From: Corallococcus macrosporus DSM 14697
GTDB taxonomy: Bacteria > Myxococcota > Myxococcia > Myxococcales > Myxococcaceae
NCBI RefSeq assembly: GCF_002305895.1
Contig: NZ_CP022203.1
Location: 722,501 to 786,500, forward strand
Direction: 5' to 3'
DNA: 64,000 bases
The first letter of the stretch is position 1, and each line of letters starts with the position of its first letter. A program made the position numbers and the translations under genes. Shown here in pieces: positions 32,854-41,508 of this stretch. The notes beneath the pieces were generated by a model that saw only the letters and a program-made list of their open reading frames with translations, was not told where the DNA came from and did not search any database.

Positions 32854-34173
32854 GTGCGCCCGGCCACCGACTCCGCCACCTCACCTCCCGAGCTGGAATC
32901 CCAGCTCAAGCTGCGGCGCCGCAACTTCTTCCTGTGCGCCGCGGGGCTCGCGCTGTCGCTGGTGATGCAGCCGCTGACGCTGGGGCAGGTCGTCCCGCGG
33001 GTGCTCTGGGTCCACCTGGGCTGGTGCGCCGCCTTCATCTTCCTGGGCGTGGCGGTGGCGGCCCGGTGGCTGTCGCCGCCCACCATCGGCATGGGCGCCG
33101 CCGTCGTCAGCCTGGCGGGGCTCACGCTGGACATCCACTTCACGGGAGGCATCTACAGCCCCTTCTTCCCCTCGCTGTACGCGGTGCCGCTCATCATCTG
33201 CGTCTTCACGCCGGGGCACCGCCGTCCCACGCAGCTCGCGTGCGCGCTCACCTTGGTGTCCGTGTTGGTGACGTGCTGGGCCTCGGGGGCGCCGCTGCAG
33301 GTCGCCGTGTCGCAGGGCCTGTCCTTCGCATTCGTGGCGTGGGTGTCCGTGCTCGGCTCGCAGACGTTCCGCCGGCTGCGTGACGCGGAGCGGGCCGCGG
33401 GCGATGCGCGGATGGTGGCGCTGGAGCGGCTGGCGGAGAGCGAGCGGCTGCGCGCCCAGGCGGACCTGCACCGCGCGGAGATGGAGCGGCTGGCCCTGGT
33501 GGGGCAGTTGGCCGCGGGCGTGGCGCACCAGGTGAACAACCCGCTGTCCTATGTGAAGTCCAACCTGGGCTACCTGGACGAGGAGCTGCGCGAGCCGTCC
33601 CCGGACGTGGAGGACCTGCGCCGCGTGGTGGACGAGACGCAGCAGGGCGTGCTGCGCATCCAGCAAATCGTCACGGAGTTGCGCGACTTCTCCCGCGCCA
33701 ACCCCCAGGACGACGAAGCCTGCGCGGTGGCGGAGGCGCTGGCGAAGGCGCGCTGGCTGGCGTCCGCGGAGCTGCGCGGCCTGAGCGAGGTGGTGGAGGA
33801 CGTGGCGCCGGACCTGCCCCGCGTGCGCATGGGCCTGGGGCGGTTGGTGGAGGTGCTGGTGAAGCTGCTCCTCAACGCGGCCCAGGCGGTGGATGACGCG
33901 CAGCCCCGGCGCCCGGGCCGCGTCGTCCTGCGTGCCCGGACGTTCCAGGACGGCGTGCGGCTGGAGGTGGAGGACAACGGCCCGGGCATCCCCGAGTCCG
34001 TGCTGCCACGCCTCTTCGAGCCCTTCTCCGCCTTCCCGCGCGCCCGGGCCGCGGGGCTGGCGCTGTCGGTGTGCCGCGACCAGGTGGAGAGCGTCGGGGG
34101 GACCCTGTCGGCGGAGAACCACCCCGACGGCGGCACCCGCTTCGTCCTCGACCTGCGACAGGCCCCGGCCTGA
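32854..34173 (+). CDS. Membrane-bound sensor histidine kinase
   Basis: 439 residues from GTG 32854 (AGGAAG upstream). Residues about 22-170 hold five or six transmembrane helices without a large periplasmic loop, so sensing is probably intramembrane. HisKA: H225 in GVAHQVNNP; HATPase: LLLNAAQAVDD, DNGPGIPE, FEPFSAFPRARAAGLALS. The G2 box is atypical (RAAGLAL instead of GxGLGL). Orphan kinase, no neighbouring response regulator. Confidence 0.9.
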   Translation: MRPATDSATSPPELESQLKLRRRNFFLCAAGLALSLVMQPLTLGQVVPRVLWVHLGWCAAFIFLGVAVAARWLSPPTIGMGAAVVSLAGLTLDIHFTGGIYSPFFPSLYAVPLIICVFTPGHRRPTQLACALTLVSVLVTCWASGAPLQVAVSQGLSFAFVAWVSVLGSQTFRRLRDAERAAGDARMVALERLAESERLRAQADLHRAEMERLALVGQLAAGVAHQVNNPLSYVKSNLGYLDEELREPSPDVEDLRRVVDETQQGVLRIQQIVTELRDFSRANPQDDEACAVAEALAKARWLASAELRGLSEVVEDVAPDLPRVRMGLGRLVEVLVKLLLNAAQAVDDAQPRRPGRVVLRARTFQDGVRLEVEDNGPGIPESVLPRLFEPFSAFPRARAAGLALSVCRDQVESVGGTLSAENHPDGGTRFVLDLRQAPA

Positions 34174-34212
34174 GCGGAGCGGCGCCGAGGGACGGTGGAG
34201 CCCGCGCCCGAG

Positions 34213-34878
34213 TCAGCCGGTGCGCTGGCGGATGCCGGGCGACGTGGGCTCGTCGAAGAAGTCCCGGGGCGAGGCCTGGTCCACGAGCATCCCGTCGTCG
34301 ATGAGCAGCACGTGGTCGGCCACCATGCGCGCCAGCGGGAGGTGCTGCGTGACGAGCACCACGGTGCGCTCGGCCCGCAGCATCAGCAGCCGCCGCGCGA
34401 GCCACCGGACGCTGTCGCCCGTCAGCCCCACCTCGGGCTCGTCCAGGAGCACCAGGGGCGCCTTGCTGGCGATGGCGGCGGTGAGCAGGGCCAGCCGCCA
34501 CAACCCTTCGGGCAGCAGGGCCACGGGGCGCTCCCGCAGGCGGTCCAGCCGCACGGCCGCCGCGGGCGCACAGGCCCAGACGGACTCCAGCGTCTGGCGC
34601 GCGTCGGGGCCGAGCAGCTCACCCAGGCTGCGCGATTCCGCGGGCCGGGATTGGGGCACCACCGCCTGCGCCGACACGGGCAGGGAGAGCTCCCCCCGCA
34701 CCCAGAAGTCCGCGCCGTCGCCGAGCCCGCCGTTGACCAGGGCCCGGAGCAGGGTGCTCTTGCCACTGCCGCCCGAGCCCAACACCACCGTGGTGCGCCG
34801 CCAGGGCAGGTCGAAGGAGAGCTTCGCCAGCACCGCGCGAGGGCCATAGCCGGCACCCAGGTTCCTGGCTTGAATCAC
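34213..34878 (-). CDS. Lone ABC-type ATPase with degenerate signature motif
   Basis: 221 residues. Walker A GSGGSGKST, Q-loop near VVPQSRP, Walker B VLLDEPEVGL and the switch His in VTQHLPLA are all present. The signature that should read LSGGQ is LLPEGLWRLALL, so ATP sandwiching with an identical partner would be compromised. No permease gene is near. It overlaps the preceding 92-aa gene by 4 bp (ATGA), which points to a two-protein unit. It could be a divergent transporter ATPase or a non-transport ABC protein. Confidence 0.8.
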   Translation of the reverse strand: MIQARNLGAGYGPRAVLAKLSFDLPWRRTTVVLGSGGSGKSTLLRALVNGGLGDGADFWVRGELSLPVSAQAVVPQSRPAESRSLGELLGPDARQTLESVWACAPAAAVRLDRLRERPVALLPEGLWRLALLTAAIASKAPLVLLDEPEVGLTGDSVRWLARRLLMLRAERTVVLVTQHLPLARMVADHVLLIDDGMLVDQASPRDFFDEPTSPGIRQRTG

Positions 34879-35153
34879 GGCGCTGCGCTTCCTTGGGGGC
34901 GAGGGGGACGGCGTTCAGCGTGCGGCGGCCAGGACATCCGGTTCCGCCGCCGATCGGTGCGGTCCTCGATGCGCAGCTCCTCGAAGATGTCCCGGCCCGT
35001 CAGCTCGGAGAAGCACACCGCGGCGTGGCGCGGCGCGGGCACCATCGCCTGTACGAGCTGCGAAGACGCCTCCTCCTCGCACCGGCGCAGGTCCACCTGC
35101 CGCGCCAGGTGAACCGCATCCGTCAGCGCTGTCTGTAATTGACCGGGCGTCAC
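34875..35153 (-). CDS. 92-residue protein coupled to the ABC ATPase, unknown
   Basis: Starts at GTG 35153 with AAGGAAC upstream and a good sigma-70-like promoter immediately before it. The body is helical (LQTALTDAVHLARQVDLRRC, EEEASSQLVQAM), followed by a mixed stretch FSELTGRDIFEELRIED and a basic, Pro-rich tail. No family recognised. Its stop overlaps the ATPase start by 4 bp. A later start at M37 (35045) is possible. Confidence 0.6.
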   Translation of the reverse strand: MTPGQLQTALTDAVHLARQVDLRRCEEEASSQLVQAMVPAPRHAAVCFSELTGRDIFEELRIEDRTDRRRNRMSWPPHAERRPPRPQGSAAP

Positions 35154-35163
35154 GTTCCTTGAT

Positions 35164-35193
35164 TTTGTAGTGTTTGTGGATAATTCGTGTCAA
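35164..35193 (-). promoter_or_regulatory. Sigma-70-like promoter for the 92-aa/ABC ATPase unit
   Basis: On the minus strand TTGACA (35193-35188), an 18-bp spacer and TACAAA (35169-35164). It sits in the most AT-rich stretch of the neighbourhood. Transcription would start about 35157, only a few bases before the GTG at 35153, which would give a nearly leaderless message. Confidence 0.6.
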
Positions 35194-35408
35194 ATCGCCG
35201 CGGAGTGCGGGAATCAGTCTGAAAGTCCGCTGAGACAGGGAACTCGCGCAGTCCCGCGCGTCCTTCATCGCACCCATCAGGTGTCAAAGACTTGCGCGTC
35301 GGCCGCCGCGACAAGCGCTCCGGCCTGACAAACTATGGGAATGTTGAGCGCCTGTGCTGGCTGGCACGGATTGCCGGGAGCCAGCGGCTTCCCGGCTCCG
35401 GGGCGAGG

Positions 35409-36317
35409 CTACTCGGGGACTTCGGGCGCGCCCACGGCGGGGGCCGGGCCGGCCGCCGCTGCCGCGTCCTCCAGCGACTCGACGGAGGGCGGCGTGTCCA
35501 GGCCCTGTGGCTGCCGCTGTCGGTCCCTCCAGGCGCTGGGGGATTCACCCACCAGCTTGCGGAAGAGGCTGCTGAAGTGCTGGAGCGAGGCGCAGCCCAC
35601 CTCCACCGCCACGGCGGTGAGCTTCATGTTCGACTCGCGCAGCAGTGACTGCGCCATGCGCACCTGCACCGCGTTCAGCTCCGCCTGGAACGACGTGCTG
35701 GCCTCCTTCAGCCGCCGTTGCAGCGTCCGCTCGGACATGCCCATCTCCCGGGCCACGTCCGACAGGTTCACCTCCGGCAGCCGCCCCCGCATCACCTGGT
35801 GCAGCTCCCGCAGCAGGGGAGACTGGCCGGTGGCCTCCGCGACCAGGCCGTTGAGCTCCTCCAGCAGCGCCGCGGCCTGGGCCTCCGGCTGCCCCAGCCA
35901 CTGCAGGGCGGTGTCCGGGGCGGTGAAGGCCCGGCTGGGGTAGGCGCCGGACAGCAGCGTGTAGAAGCCCCCCACCACCGCGCCCACCACGCCCTCGGGC
36001 CGCACCAACGCCTGCTTCAGCACGGAGGCGCTGAAGTCCTTCTCGCGGGGCTGCATGTATTTGACCAGGGCGGCAAAGGCCATGGGGTCGGCGGCCTCGA
36101 GCCGGCGCGCATCCACCAGCGAGGCGTGCGGTTTGGCGGGGGCCAGCTCCACGTCCAGCACCTGGACGAGCCGGCGCACCTCGGCCTCACCGGGGCGCCC
36201 CCAGAGGATGAAGCCGCACAGGTCCGCCGAGGCGTACCAGTGGAGGAAGCCCTCCCCGACTAGGTAACGGCCGTGGGGGTCCCGGAGGTAATCTTCGACT
36301 CCGTCTGCGGATCGCAC
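35409..36317 (-). CDS. AraC-family transcriptional regulator
   Basis: About 302 residues if GTG 36317 is the start; no strong ribosome-binding site decides it. The N-terminal ~190 residues resemble the ligand-binding region of the AraC/OruR-like group (DUF2236/arabinose-binding type not assignable by eye). The C-terminal AraC HTH pair is clear: NLSDVAREMGMSERTLQRRL and MKLTAVAVEVGCASLQHFSSLFRKLVG, read as helix 1 and helix 2. The gene overlaps the 3' end of the desaturase by about 58 bp, so the two are probably co-transcribed and the regulator may control fatty-acid desaturation. Confidence 0.85.
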   Translation of the reverse strand: MRSADGVEDYLRDPHGRYLVGEGFLHWYASADLCGFILWGRPGEAEVRRLVQVLDVELAPAKPHASLVDARRLEAADPMAFAALVKYMQPREKDFSASVLKQALVRPEGVVGAVVGGFYTLLSGAYPSRAFTAPDTALQWLGQPEAQAAALLEELNGLVAEATGQSPLLRELHQVMRGRLPEVNLSDVAREMGMSERTLQRRLKEASTSFQAELNAVQVRMAQSLLRESNMKLTAVAVEVGCASLQHFSSLFRKLVGESPSAWRDRQRQPQGLDTPPSVESLEDAAAAAGPAPAVGAPEVPE

Positions 36318-37159
36318 GGCTTGGCAGAATAGCGCTTCGCCACCCGGGCCACCCACAACGGATTGATGGGGGATAGCCCGGTTGTCAGCTCTGGACGGAG
36401 CCTGGCCGTCCGGGCGAGCGTCTCCGTGAGGGCCGGCAGCTCGTACCAGGGCACCTGGGGCTTCAGGTGGTGGGCCTGGTGGTAGCCCGCGTTGAAGAAC
36501 CAGCGGTTGTAGAAGGCGGAGTAGGACGTCGTCCCCAGGGCGTCCTTCTGCTCCGAGTCCGTTTCGAAGTGGGCCGCCAGGTTGAGCCAGTGGATGCAGA
36601 ATTGCGTCACCAGCAGCACGCCCCACCAGGCCAGGCCCAGCGCGGGCTTCCAGACGACGAGCGCCAGCAGCAGGCCGTCCACCACCAGGAAGTCCACCCC
36701 CAGCTCCAGCCGCTGCTGCTTCTTCTTCGCCCACTGCCAGACCTGGCCCAGCGTCTCATAGGGCCACAGCCACGGCGTCAGCGCGTTGCGCAGGCAGTAG
36801 CGGAAGACGCGCTCTCCGGGGCGGCGGCGGCCCCAGTCTCCCGGACCGTCATCGTACCGGTGGTGGTTGAAGTGGTGGATGAAGTAGCCCCGGTAGGGGA
36901 AGCCACAGGCCATGCCCAGCGAGCGGGACACCAGCCAGTGCGCCAGCCTGGGCCGGGCAACGGGCACGTGCATGTGGTTGTGCAGGACGGCGTAGTTCCA
37001 GAAGCAGATGGCCCAGCCCAACAGGCACATGCCCAGCCGCCCCGGCCAGGGCAGCGCGTCCCAGCTCAGGATGAAGGCTGGGAACCACCCCCACCACAAC
37101 GCGTGCACCGCGAGCTGCGGCAGGTCGGCTGAAGGGGGCGAGGGGCGGGCGGGGGTCAT
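36260..37159 (-). CDS. Membrane fatty-acid desaturase
   Basis: 299 residues from ATG 37159 (TTG 37210 and GTG 37195 also in frame). Three His boxes of the integral-membrane desaturase/hydroxylase family: HNHMH (early), HHFNHHRYDD, and GYHQAHH (late). Four hydrophobic regions flank them. These proteins use a di-iron centre and O2 to insert a double bond or hydroxyl into acyl chains. Its tail overlaps the AraC regulator gene, and an XRE regulator lies upstream on the same strand. Confidence 0.9.
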   Translation of the reverse strand: MTPARPSPPSADLPQLAVHALWWGWFPAFILSWDALPWPGRLGMCLLGWAICFWNYAVLHNHMHVPVARPRLAHWLVSRSLGMACGFPYRGYFIHHFNHHRYDDGPGDWGRRRPGERVFRYCLRNALTPWLWPYETLGQVWQWAKKKQQRLELGVDFLVVDGLLLALVVWKPALGLAWWGVLLVTQFCIHWLNLAAHFETDSEQKDALGTTSYSAFYNRWFFNAGYHQAHHLKPQVPWYELPALTETLARTARLRPELTTGLSPINPLWVARVAKRYSAKPCDPQTESKITSGTPTAVT

Positions 37160-37304
37160 GAAGCATTCAGTACGCCCCCCCAGCAGCGGCTGCTTCACTC
37201 CACGCGCCAAGCGCTTGCGCCAGGGCGCAATCCGTCCGGCCCCTCACCACCCTTCAGGTGCCGGCCAGGGTCTGCACCGCCCCGGCCGGGTCCTCGCTGT
37301 ATCG

Positions 37305-37670
37305 CTAGGTCTCCAGGGCGTTGGCGACCTGTCCCAGCAGCCGCAGACGCGGTGCGTCCAGCTTGCGCACCGTGCGCAGCAGGCGGCGCACTTCAGGGCG
37401 CTCGCGGTACTCCGGCGGATCCTCCGCCAGCGTGGGCGCGCCTTCCACGCCCGCGCCCGCCATGCCCAGCAGCACGTCCGACGAGCAGTTGAGCACCAGG
37501 CACAGCTTGCGCAGGGTGCGGACGCTGGGAAGCATGTGGCCGCGTTCCAGGCGGCCATACACCTCGGTGGCGATGCCAACGCGCTCGGCCACGTCGGCCT
37601 GGGTCAGCTCCAGCCGTTGTCGCGCCGCGCGGACCGCGTTTCCAATGAGGGTTGCCAGTCGTTGTTCCAT
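37305..37670 (-). CDS. XRE-family transcriptional regulator
   Basis: 121 residues from ATG 37670. The HTH at about 12-66 reads AARQRLELTQADVAERVG then IATEVYGRLERGHMLPS, a standard Cro/C1-type domain. A Glu/Arg/Leu-rich C-terminal region (EVRRLLRTVRKLDAPRLRLL) probably dimerises. It is upstream of the desaturase on the same strand by 145 bp and divergent from pomY, so it could regulate either direction. Confidence 0.88.
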   Translation of the reverse strand: MEQRLATLIGNAVRAARQRLELTQADVAERVGIATEVYGRLERGHMLPSVRTLRKLCLVLNCSSDVLLGMAGAGVEGAPTLAEDPPEYRERPEVRRLLRTVRKLDAPRLRLLGQVANALET

Positions 37671-38091
37671 GGCGTGCGGAAAACCTGTCGAAAAGAGGGC
37701 TTCGTCCCCCCGCATCCAGGCGGAGAGGCACCGGGGAGAAGTGACGGCCGTTGGCTGCCTCGTGGAACACAGATTACGAGTGGGGTCTGACATTCCGGGG
37801 CTTCCGGGAGGGCCTGCTGGAGCGTCCGGAACCGAGCGCTTCAAACCCCCGTGATGCATGTGTCGCGAGCGGCGCCCGCAATCGCGCGGAAGCCGAAAAT
37901 TCGGCCTGGGCGGCGTTGTCAATGGCGGCTCGGGGCGGACTGGAAAAAGCCCTGGTGTTTCCGTGGTTTACGAAGTGAGGACGTCTGACGTAGGGTGGGC
38001 GCCCCGGTAGGTACCGGGAATCCGGTGCAAACCCCCGGTGACTCGGATCCGCAGGCCGCGCCGCGTGCCTCGCGGGGAGGCTGTTGAGGTC
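37671..38091. other. 421-bp intergenic region between the XRE gene and pomY
   Basis: No convincing coding frame. The part near 37897-37960 is relatively AT-rich (GAAAATTC, GGAAAAAG, GTGGTTTACG) and most likely holds the pomY promoter; TTGTCA at 37916-37921 resembles a -35 but has no good -10 partner. The last 100 bp contain the structured element described separately. Confidence 0.6.
38003..38048 (+). promoter_or_regulatory. Structured leader of pomY, cobalamin-riboswitch-like core
   Basis: Hairpin CCCGGT-AGGT-ACCGGG (38003-38018) runs into GGGAATCCGGTGCAA (38016-38030), which is identical to the J6/3-P5-L5 core of many cobalamin riboswitches (GGGAA-N3-GGTGNAA). Downstream, ATCCG pairs with CGGAT (38020-38024 / 38044-38048). 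The CCCGCNACTG stretch and upstream P3/P4 of a full riboswitch are not visible, so this may be a truncated or chance match. It ends 43 bp before the pomY start. Confidence 0.35.
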
Positions 38092-40503
38092 GTGAGCGAC
38101 GAGCGTCCGGACGCGCTGCTCAAGAGCGCACTCGAAAAGATCGTCTACTTCGAGGCGCGTGCCCAGCAGCTCCACAGCGAGCTGACTTCGACGCGCGAGG
38201 AGATGGAGCACCTCAAGCGCGAGGTGGCCCAGACGCATCAGCGTGAGCTGGGGCTGCGCCGCGAGGTGGCGGAGCTGGAGGTCCGCGTGGGCCGCCTCCA
38301 GGCCGAGCGCGAGGAGCTCAACCGGCTCAACCAGGTGATGCGCGCCGAGCGCAACCAGATGATGGACAAGCTCCTGGACGTGGGCCGCATCCGCGCCTCG
38401 TCCCAGGACCGCGACGACGAGGACGACGACCTGGGGCTGGACCTGGCGTCGTTCATCTCCCAGCTCCGCAGCGAGGTGATTCTGCGCGGGGAGGGCGGCC
38501 CGGTGGCGCGCGGGCTGGTGGTCCCCACGCGGGGCTCCGCCGTGCCGCTGCGTGAGACGCAGGCCAGCGTCGCGCTGACGCAGGCGCCGGTGAGCGAGCC
38601 GCCCGTGGCCTCCGCTCCCGAGGCCGACAGCCTGTCGCCGGTGGCGCGCGAGGCGCAGCGCTTCCTGCAGGCGGGCCGGCTGAGCGTGAGCGCGGCGCAG
38701 CACGCGGAGCTGTCCTCGCACGCGGGCTACGGTGGGACGTCGGACGAGACGCTGTTCGGGTTCTCCATCCGGGAGCTGTCCGCGCAGGACAGCGCGGCGC
38801 GGGTGCGCGCCGCCGAGCGGCTGAAGGCGTTGTCCCAGCCGGCCGCCGCGCCCGCGCTGGCGTCGGCGCTGCACGCGGAGACGGACCCGACGGCGCAGGT
38901 GGCGCTGCTCCAGGCCTTCGCGTCGCTGTGCCAGGAGGAGGGCGCGTCGGTGGTGTCGCCGCTGCTCGCGTCGCCGGTGCCGGAGGTGCGCATCGCGGCG
39001 CTCAAGGCGCTGCTGACGCTGGCGCCGAAGGACGCGGCGCCGCACCTGGCGCAGGCGATGAAGGACTCGGACCGCTCGGTGCGCAGGCGCGCGTCACTCC
39101 TGGCGCTGGGCCTGGAAGGGGAGACGGCGCGGCGGCTGGGCGAAGAGGCCATCCACGACGCGGATCCAGAGGCGCGCGCGCTGGCCGCGCTGGCGCTCGG
39201 GGCCGGCAGTGGGGAGAACGCGCGCACGCTGCTGCTGGGCGCGCTGGGTGACCGGGAGCCGCGCGTGCGCAAGGCGGCCGCGCAGAGCCTGTCCCGCATC
39301 CTGGGGCAGGACGTGTCGGCCGTGGTGGCGTTGGATGACACGCACCGGCGCCGGGAGATTCGCCGGCTGGCGACGCTGCCCGTGAAGCCCGTTCGGGCGC
39401 GGCTGGAGCAGCCTCGGCCGGTGGTGGCCGTGGTGCAGGCGGTCGCGCCGGAGGTGGCCGTCGCCGCGGTGGCCCAGGACGTGGTTCAGGCGCAGGTCGC
39501 GCAGCCCGCGTATGCGGTCGCGGCCGTGGGCGCAGCGAATCGGCAGGCCGTCACGGTGGGGCTCTCGCAGGGGGCTGGCGCTGCGCCGGAGCATTCGGCG
39601 GGAGTTCGGGGTGATGCCTCCGCTGCTTCGGTGAGCAGGGCGCCCGTGGGTGTGGGGGCCGTGTCTGGTGCCCCGGCGCCCGTGGCGCGCGCCGCCGCGG
39701 GGGCTCCCGACGCTGGCATGCAGCATCAGGCGAGGAGCGTTCCTGGAGCGCCGGTGCAGCGCCCGTCCGCGCCGGCTCCGCAGGCCGCCACGGCAGTGCA
39801 GCGCCCGTCCGCGCCGGCTCCGCAGGCCGCCACGCCCGCTCCGCAGTCCGCACCGACTGCGCAGCGTTCGCCCTCGGCAGCTCCACAGGCCACCTCGGCG
39901 CAACGTCCGCCTACGCCAGCTCCACAGGCCGGCACGGCCGAGCGTTCGCCAGCGCCAGCTCCACAGGCCGCCTCGGCACAACGTCCGCCTACGCCAGCTC
40001 CACAGGCCACCTCGGCGCAACGTCCGCCTACGCCAGCTCCGCAGGCCGCCTCTGCGCAACGTCCGCCTACGCCAGCTCCGCAGGCCGCCACGGCTCAGCG
40101 TTCGCCCGCGCCGGCTCCACAGGCCACCGCTACCGCGCCGCGTCCGCCAGCCTCGGCTCCTCAATCTCCGCCGGCCCCGCGCGCTCCCGCTGCCCCGGCC
40201 GCCCGCCTGTCCCCCGTCCAAGCCGCCCTGGTGGCCATGGGCGCGGTGCCCGGACAGGCCGCCCCCGCGCCGCGCGCCGCCGAGCCGGCCCGCCCGGCCG
40301 CCCCCGCGCGTTCCAGCGCGTCACCCGTGGAGACCCTCTGCACGCAGATGCTGGCCGAGGTCCGTGCCGCCGTCCGAGGCCGCTCGCTCGTCGAGCTGGC
40401 GGTCGCGCTCTCGGCGCCCTCGGAGCTCGCCCAGGAGGCGCTCACCCTGTTGTCCGCCAGGGGAGCAGTGATTCGAAGGGGGCACAAATACTTCGCCGCT
40501 TGA
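38092..40503 (+). CDS. pomY: PomY, cell-division positioning protein
   Basis: 803 residues from GTG 38092, with TTGAGGT upstream. Coiled coil about 17-103, HEAT-repeat domain about 217-410 (ARVRAAERLKAL, EVRIAALKALLTLA, RVRKAAAQSLSRIL), then a long Pro/Ala/Gln disordered region (about 430-735) and a folded end about 740-803 (LVELAVALSAPSELAQEALTLL). This is the domain order of M. xanthus PomY, which with PomX and PomZ forms the nucleoid-associated complex that places FtsZ at midcell; PomY forms condensates that bind FtsZ. The disordered region carries 39-bp repeats and makes the protein longer than the M. xanthus one. First gene of pomYZX. Confidence 0.92.
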   Translation: MSDERPDALLKSALEKIVYFEARAQQLHSELTSTREEMEHLKREVAQTHQRELGLRREVAELEVRVGRLQAEREELNRLNQVMRAERNQMMDKLLDVGRIRASSQDRDDEDDDLGLDLASFISQLRSEVILRGEGGPVARGLVVPTRGSAVPLRETQASVALTQAPVSEPPVASAPEADSLSPVAREAQRFLQAGRLSVSAAQHAELSSHAGYGGTSDETLFGFSIRELSAQDSAARVRAAERLKALSQPAAAPALASALHAETDPTAQVALLQAFASLCQEEGASVVSPLLASPVPEVRIAALKALLTLAPKDAAPHLAQAMKDSDRSVRRRASLLALGLEGETARRLGEEAIHDADPEARALAALALGAGSGENARTLLLGALGDREPRVRKAAAQSLSRILGQDVSAVVALDDTHRRREIRRLATLPVKPVRARLEQPRPVVAVVQAVAPEVAVAAVAQDVVQAQVAQPAYAVAAVGAANRQAVTVGLSQGAGAAPEHSAGVRGDASAASVSRAPVGVGAVSGAPAPVARAAAGAPDAGMQHQARSVPGAPVQRPSAPAPQAATAVQRPSAPAPQAATPAPQSAPTAQRSPSAAPQATSAQRPPTPAPQAGTAERSPAPAPQAASAQRPPTPAPQATSAQRPPTPAPQAASAQRPPTPAPQAATAQRSPAPAPQATATAPRPPASAPQSPPAPRAPAAPAARLSPVQAALVAMGAVPGQAAPAPRAAEPARPAAPARSSASPVETLCTQMLAEVRAAVRGRSLVELAVALSAPSELAQEALTLLSARGAVIRRGHKYFAA
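39757..40158 (+). repeat. 39-42-bp tandem repeats coding the PomY disordered region
   Basis: Six uninterrupted 39-bp units from 39883 to 40116 encode variants of PQATSAQRPPTPA; flanking 42-bp units on both sides are more diverged. Two neighbouring units (39961, 40000) are almost identical, which indicates recent slippage or unequal crossing-over. Confidence 0.9.
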
Positions 40504-40543
40504 GGCAAGGTAGCCGTCCCGCACGTCTTTCGAAGGGTCGTCC

Positions 40544-41503
40544 ATGGAAGCGCCGACGTACAGCTCCAAGCAGGTCGCCGAGATGCTCGGCGTGTCCCCG
40601 AAGCAGATTCCGGAGGAATCGCGGAAGGACGCCTACACGCCGGACGACATCTGGGAGCTGCGCGCCACGCTGGACCGTTTCCCGGCGCGCCTGGGCCACC
40701 GGCGTCAGCTCTTCCTGAACTTCAAGGGCGGCACCGGCAAGACGTCGCTGTCCACCTCCTACGCCTGGCGCCTGGCGGAGCTGGGCTACGCGGTGCTCCT
40801 CATCGACCTGGACAGCCAGGGCCACGCCACCAAGTGCCTGGGCTACGAAGGCGAGGACTTCGAGAAGACGCTCCTGGACGTGCTGGTCCGCAAGACGCCC
40901 CTGGCCAAGGTCATCCAGAAGTCCTCCCTGCCCAACCTGGACTTCGTCCCCTCCAACCTGACCATGTCCACGGTGGACCTCGCGCTGATGCCCATGGCCG
41001 GCCGCGAGTTCAAGCTGCGCAACGCCCTCAAGGACGTGGAGGCCCAGTACGACGTCGTCGTCTTCGACGCGCCGCCGTCCTTCGGCCTGCTCAACCTCAA
41101 CGCGCTGATGGCGGCGAATGACTTGTTCGTCCCCGTGCTCGCGGACTTCCTGTCCTTCCACGGCCTCAAGCTGCTGTTCGAAACGGTGCAGAGCCTGGAG
41201 GAGGACCTGAACCACGTGCTCGACCACGTCTTCATCGTGGTCAACTCCTTCAACGCCACCTTCAAGCTGGCGAAGGAGGCGCTGGAGGCGCTCCAGACGC
41301 ACTATCCGGAGTTCCTGCTGCCCACCATCATCCGGCAGTGCACCAAGTTCGCGCAGGCCTCCAGCGAGGGTCGGCCGGTGTTCGTCGCGGACCCCTCGTC
41401 GAAGGGGGCCAACGACATCCAGGCCATGATTGACAACATCCTGCCCCGGCTGGTGGCCGCGGCAGCCGCCGCCCAGACGAAGGGCACCCAGCAGGCCGGC
41501 TGA
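40544..41503 (+). CDS. pomZ: PomZ, ParA/MinD-type ATPase
   Basis: 319 residues. N-terminal MerR-like HTH stub (YSSKQVAEMLGVSPKQIP), then a ParA-type ATPase: deviant Walker A KGGTGKTS at 61-68 (G62, K66), Walker A' LIDLDSQG with D90, and FDAPPSFGLLN as Walker B. Residues G62, K66 and D90 fall exactly where M. xanthus PomZ mutants define dimerisation and ATP hydrolysis. ATP-bound dimers bind DNA and carry the PomXY cluster to midcell; hydrolysis is stimulated by PomX, PomY and DNA. Starts 40 bp after pomY. Confidence 0.95.
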   Translation: MEAPTYSSKQVAEMLGVSPKQIPEESRKDAYTPDDIWELRATLDRFPARLGHRRQLFLNFKGGTGKTSLSTSYAWRLAELGYAVLLIDLDSQGHATKCLGYEGEDFEKTLLDVLVRKTPLAKVIQKSSLPNLDFVPSNLTMSTVDLALMPMAGREFKLRNALKDVEAQYDVVVFDAPPSFGLLNLNALMAANDLFVPVLADFLSFHGLKLLFETVQSLEEDLNHVLDHVFIVVNSFNATFKLAKEALEALQTHYPEFLLPTIIRQCTKFAQASSEGRPVFVADPSSKGANDIQAMIDNILPRLVAAAAAAQTKGTQQAG

Positions 41504-41508
41504 GAACC

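Noticed and set aside
37915-37960. Promoter for pomY at TTGTCA
   Set aside because: No -10 hexamer at suitable distance; the region is only described as intergenic.
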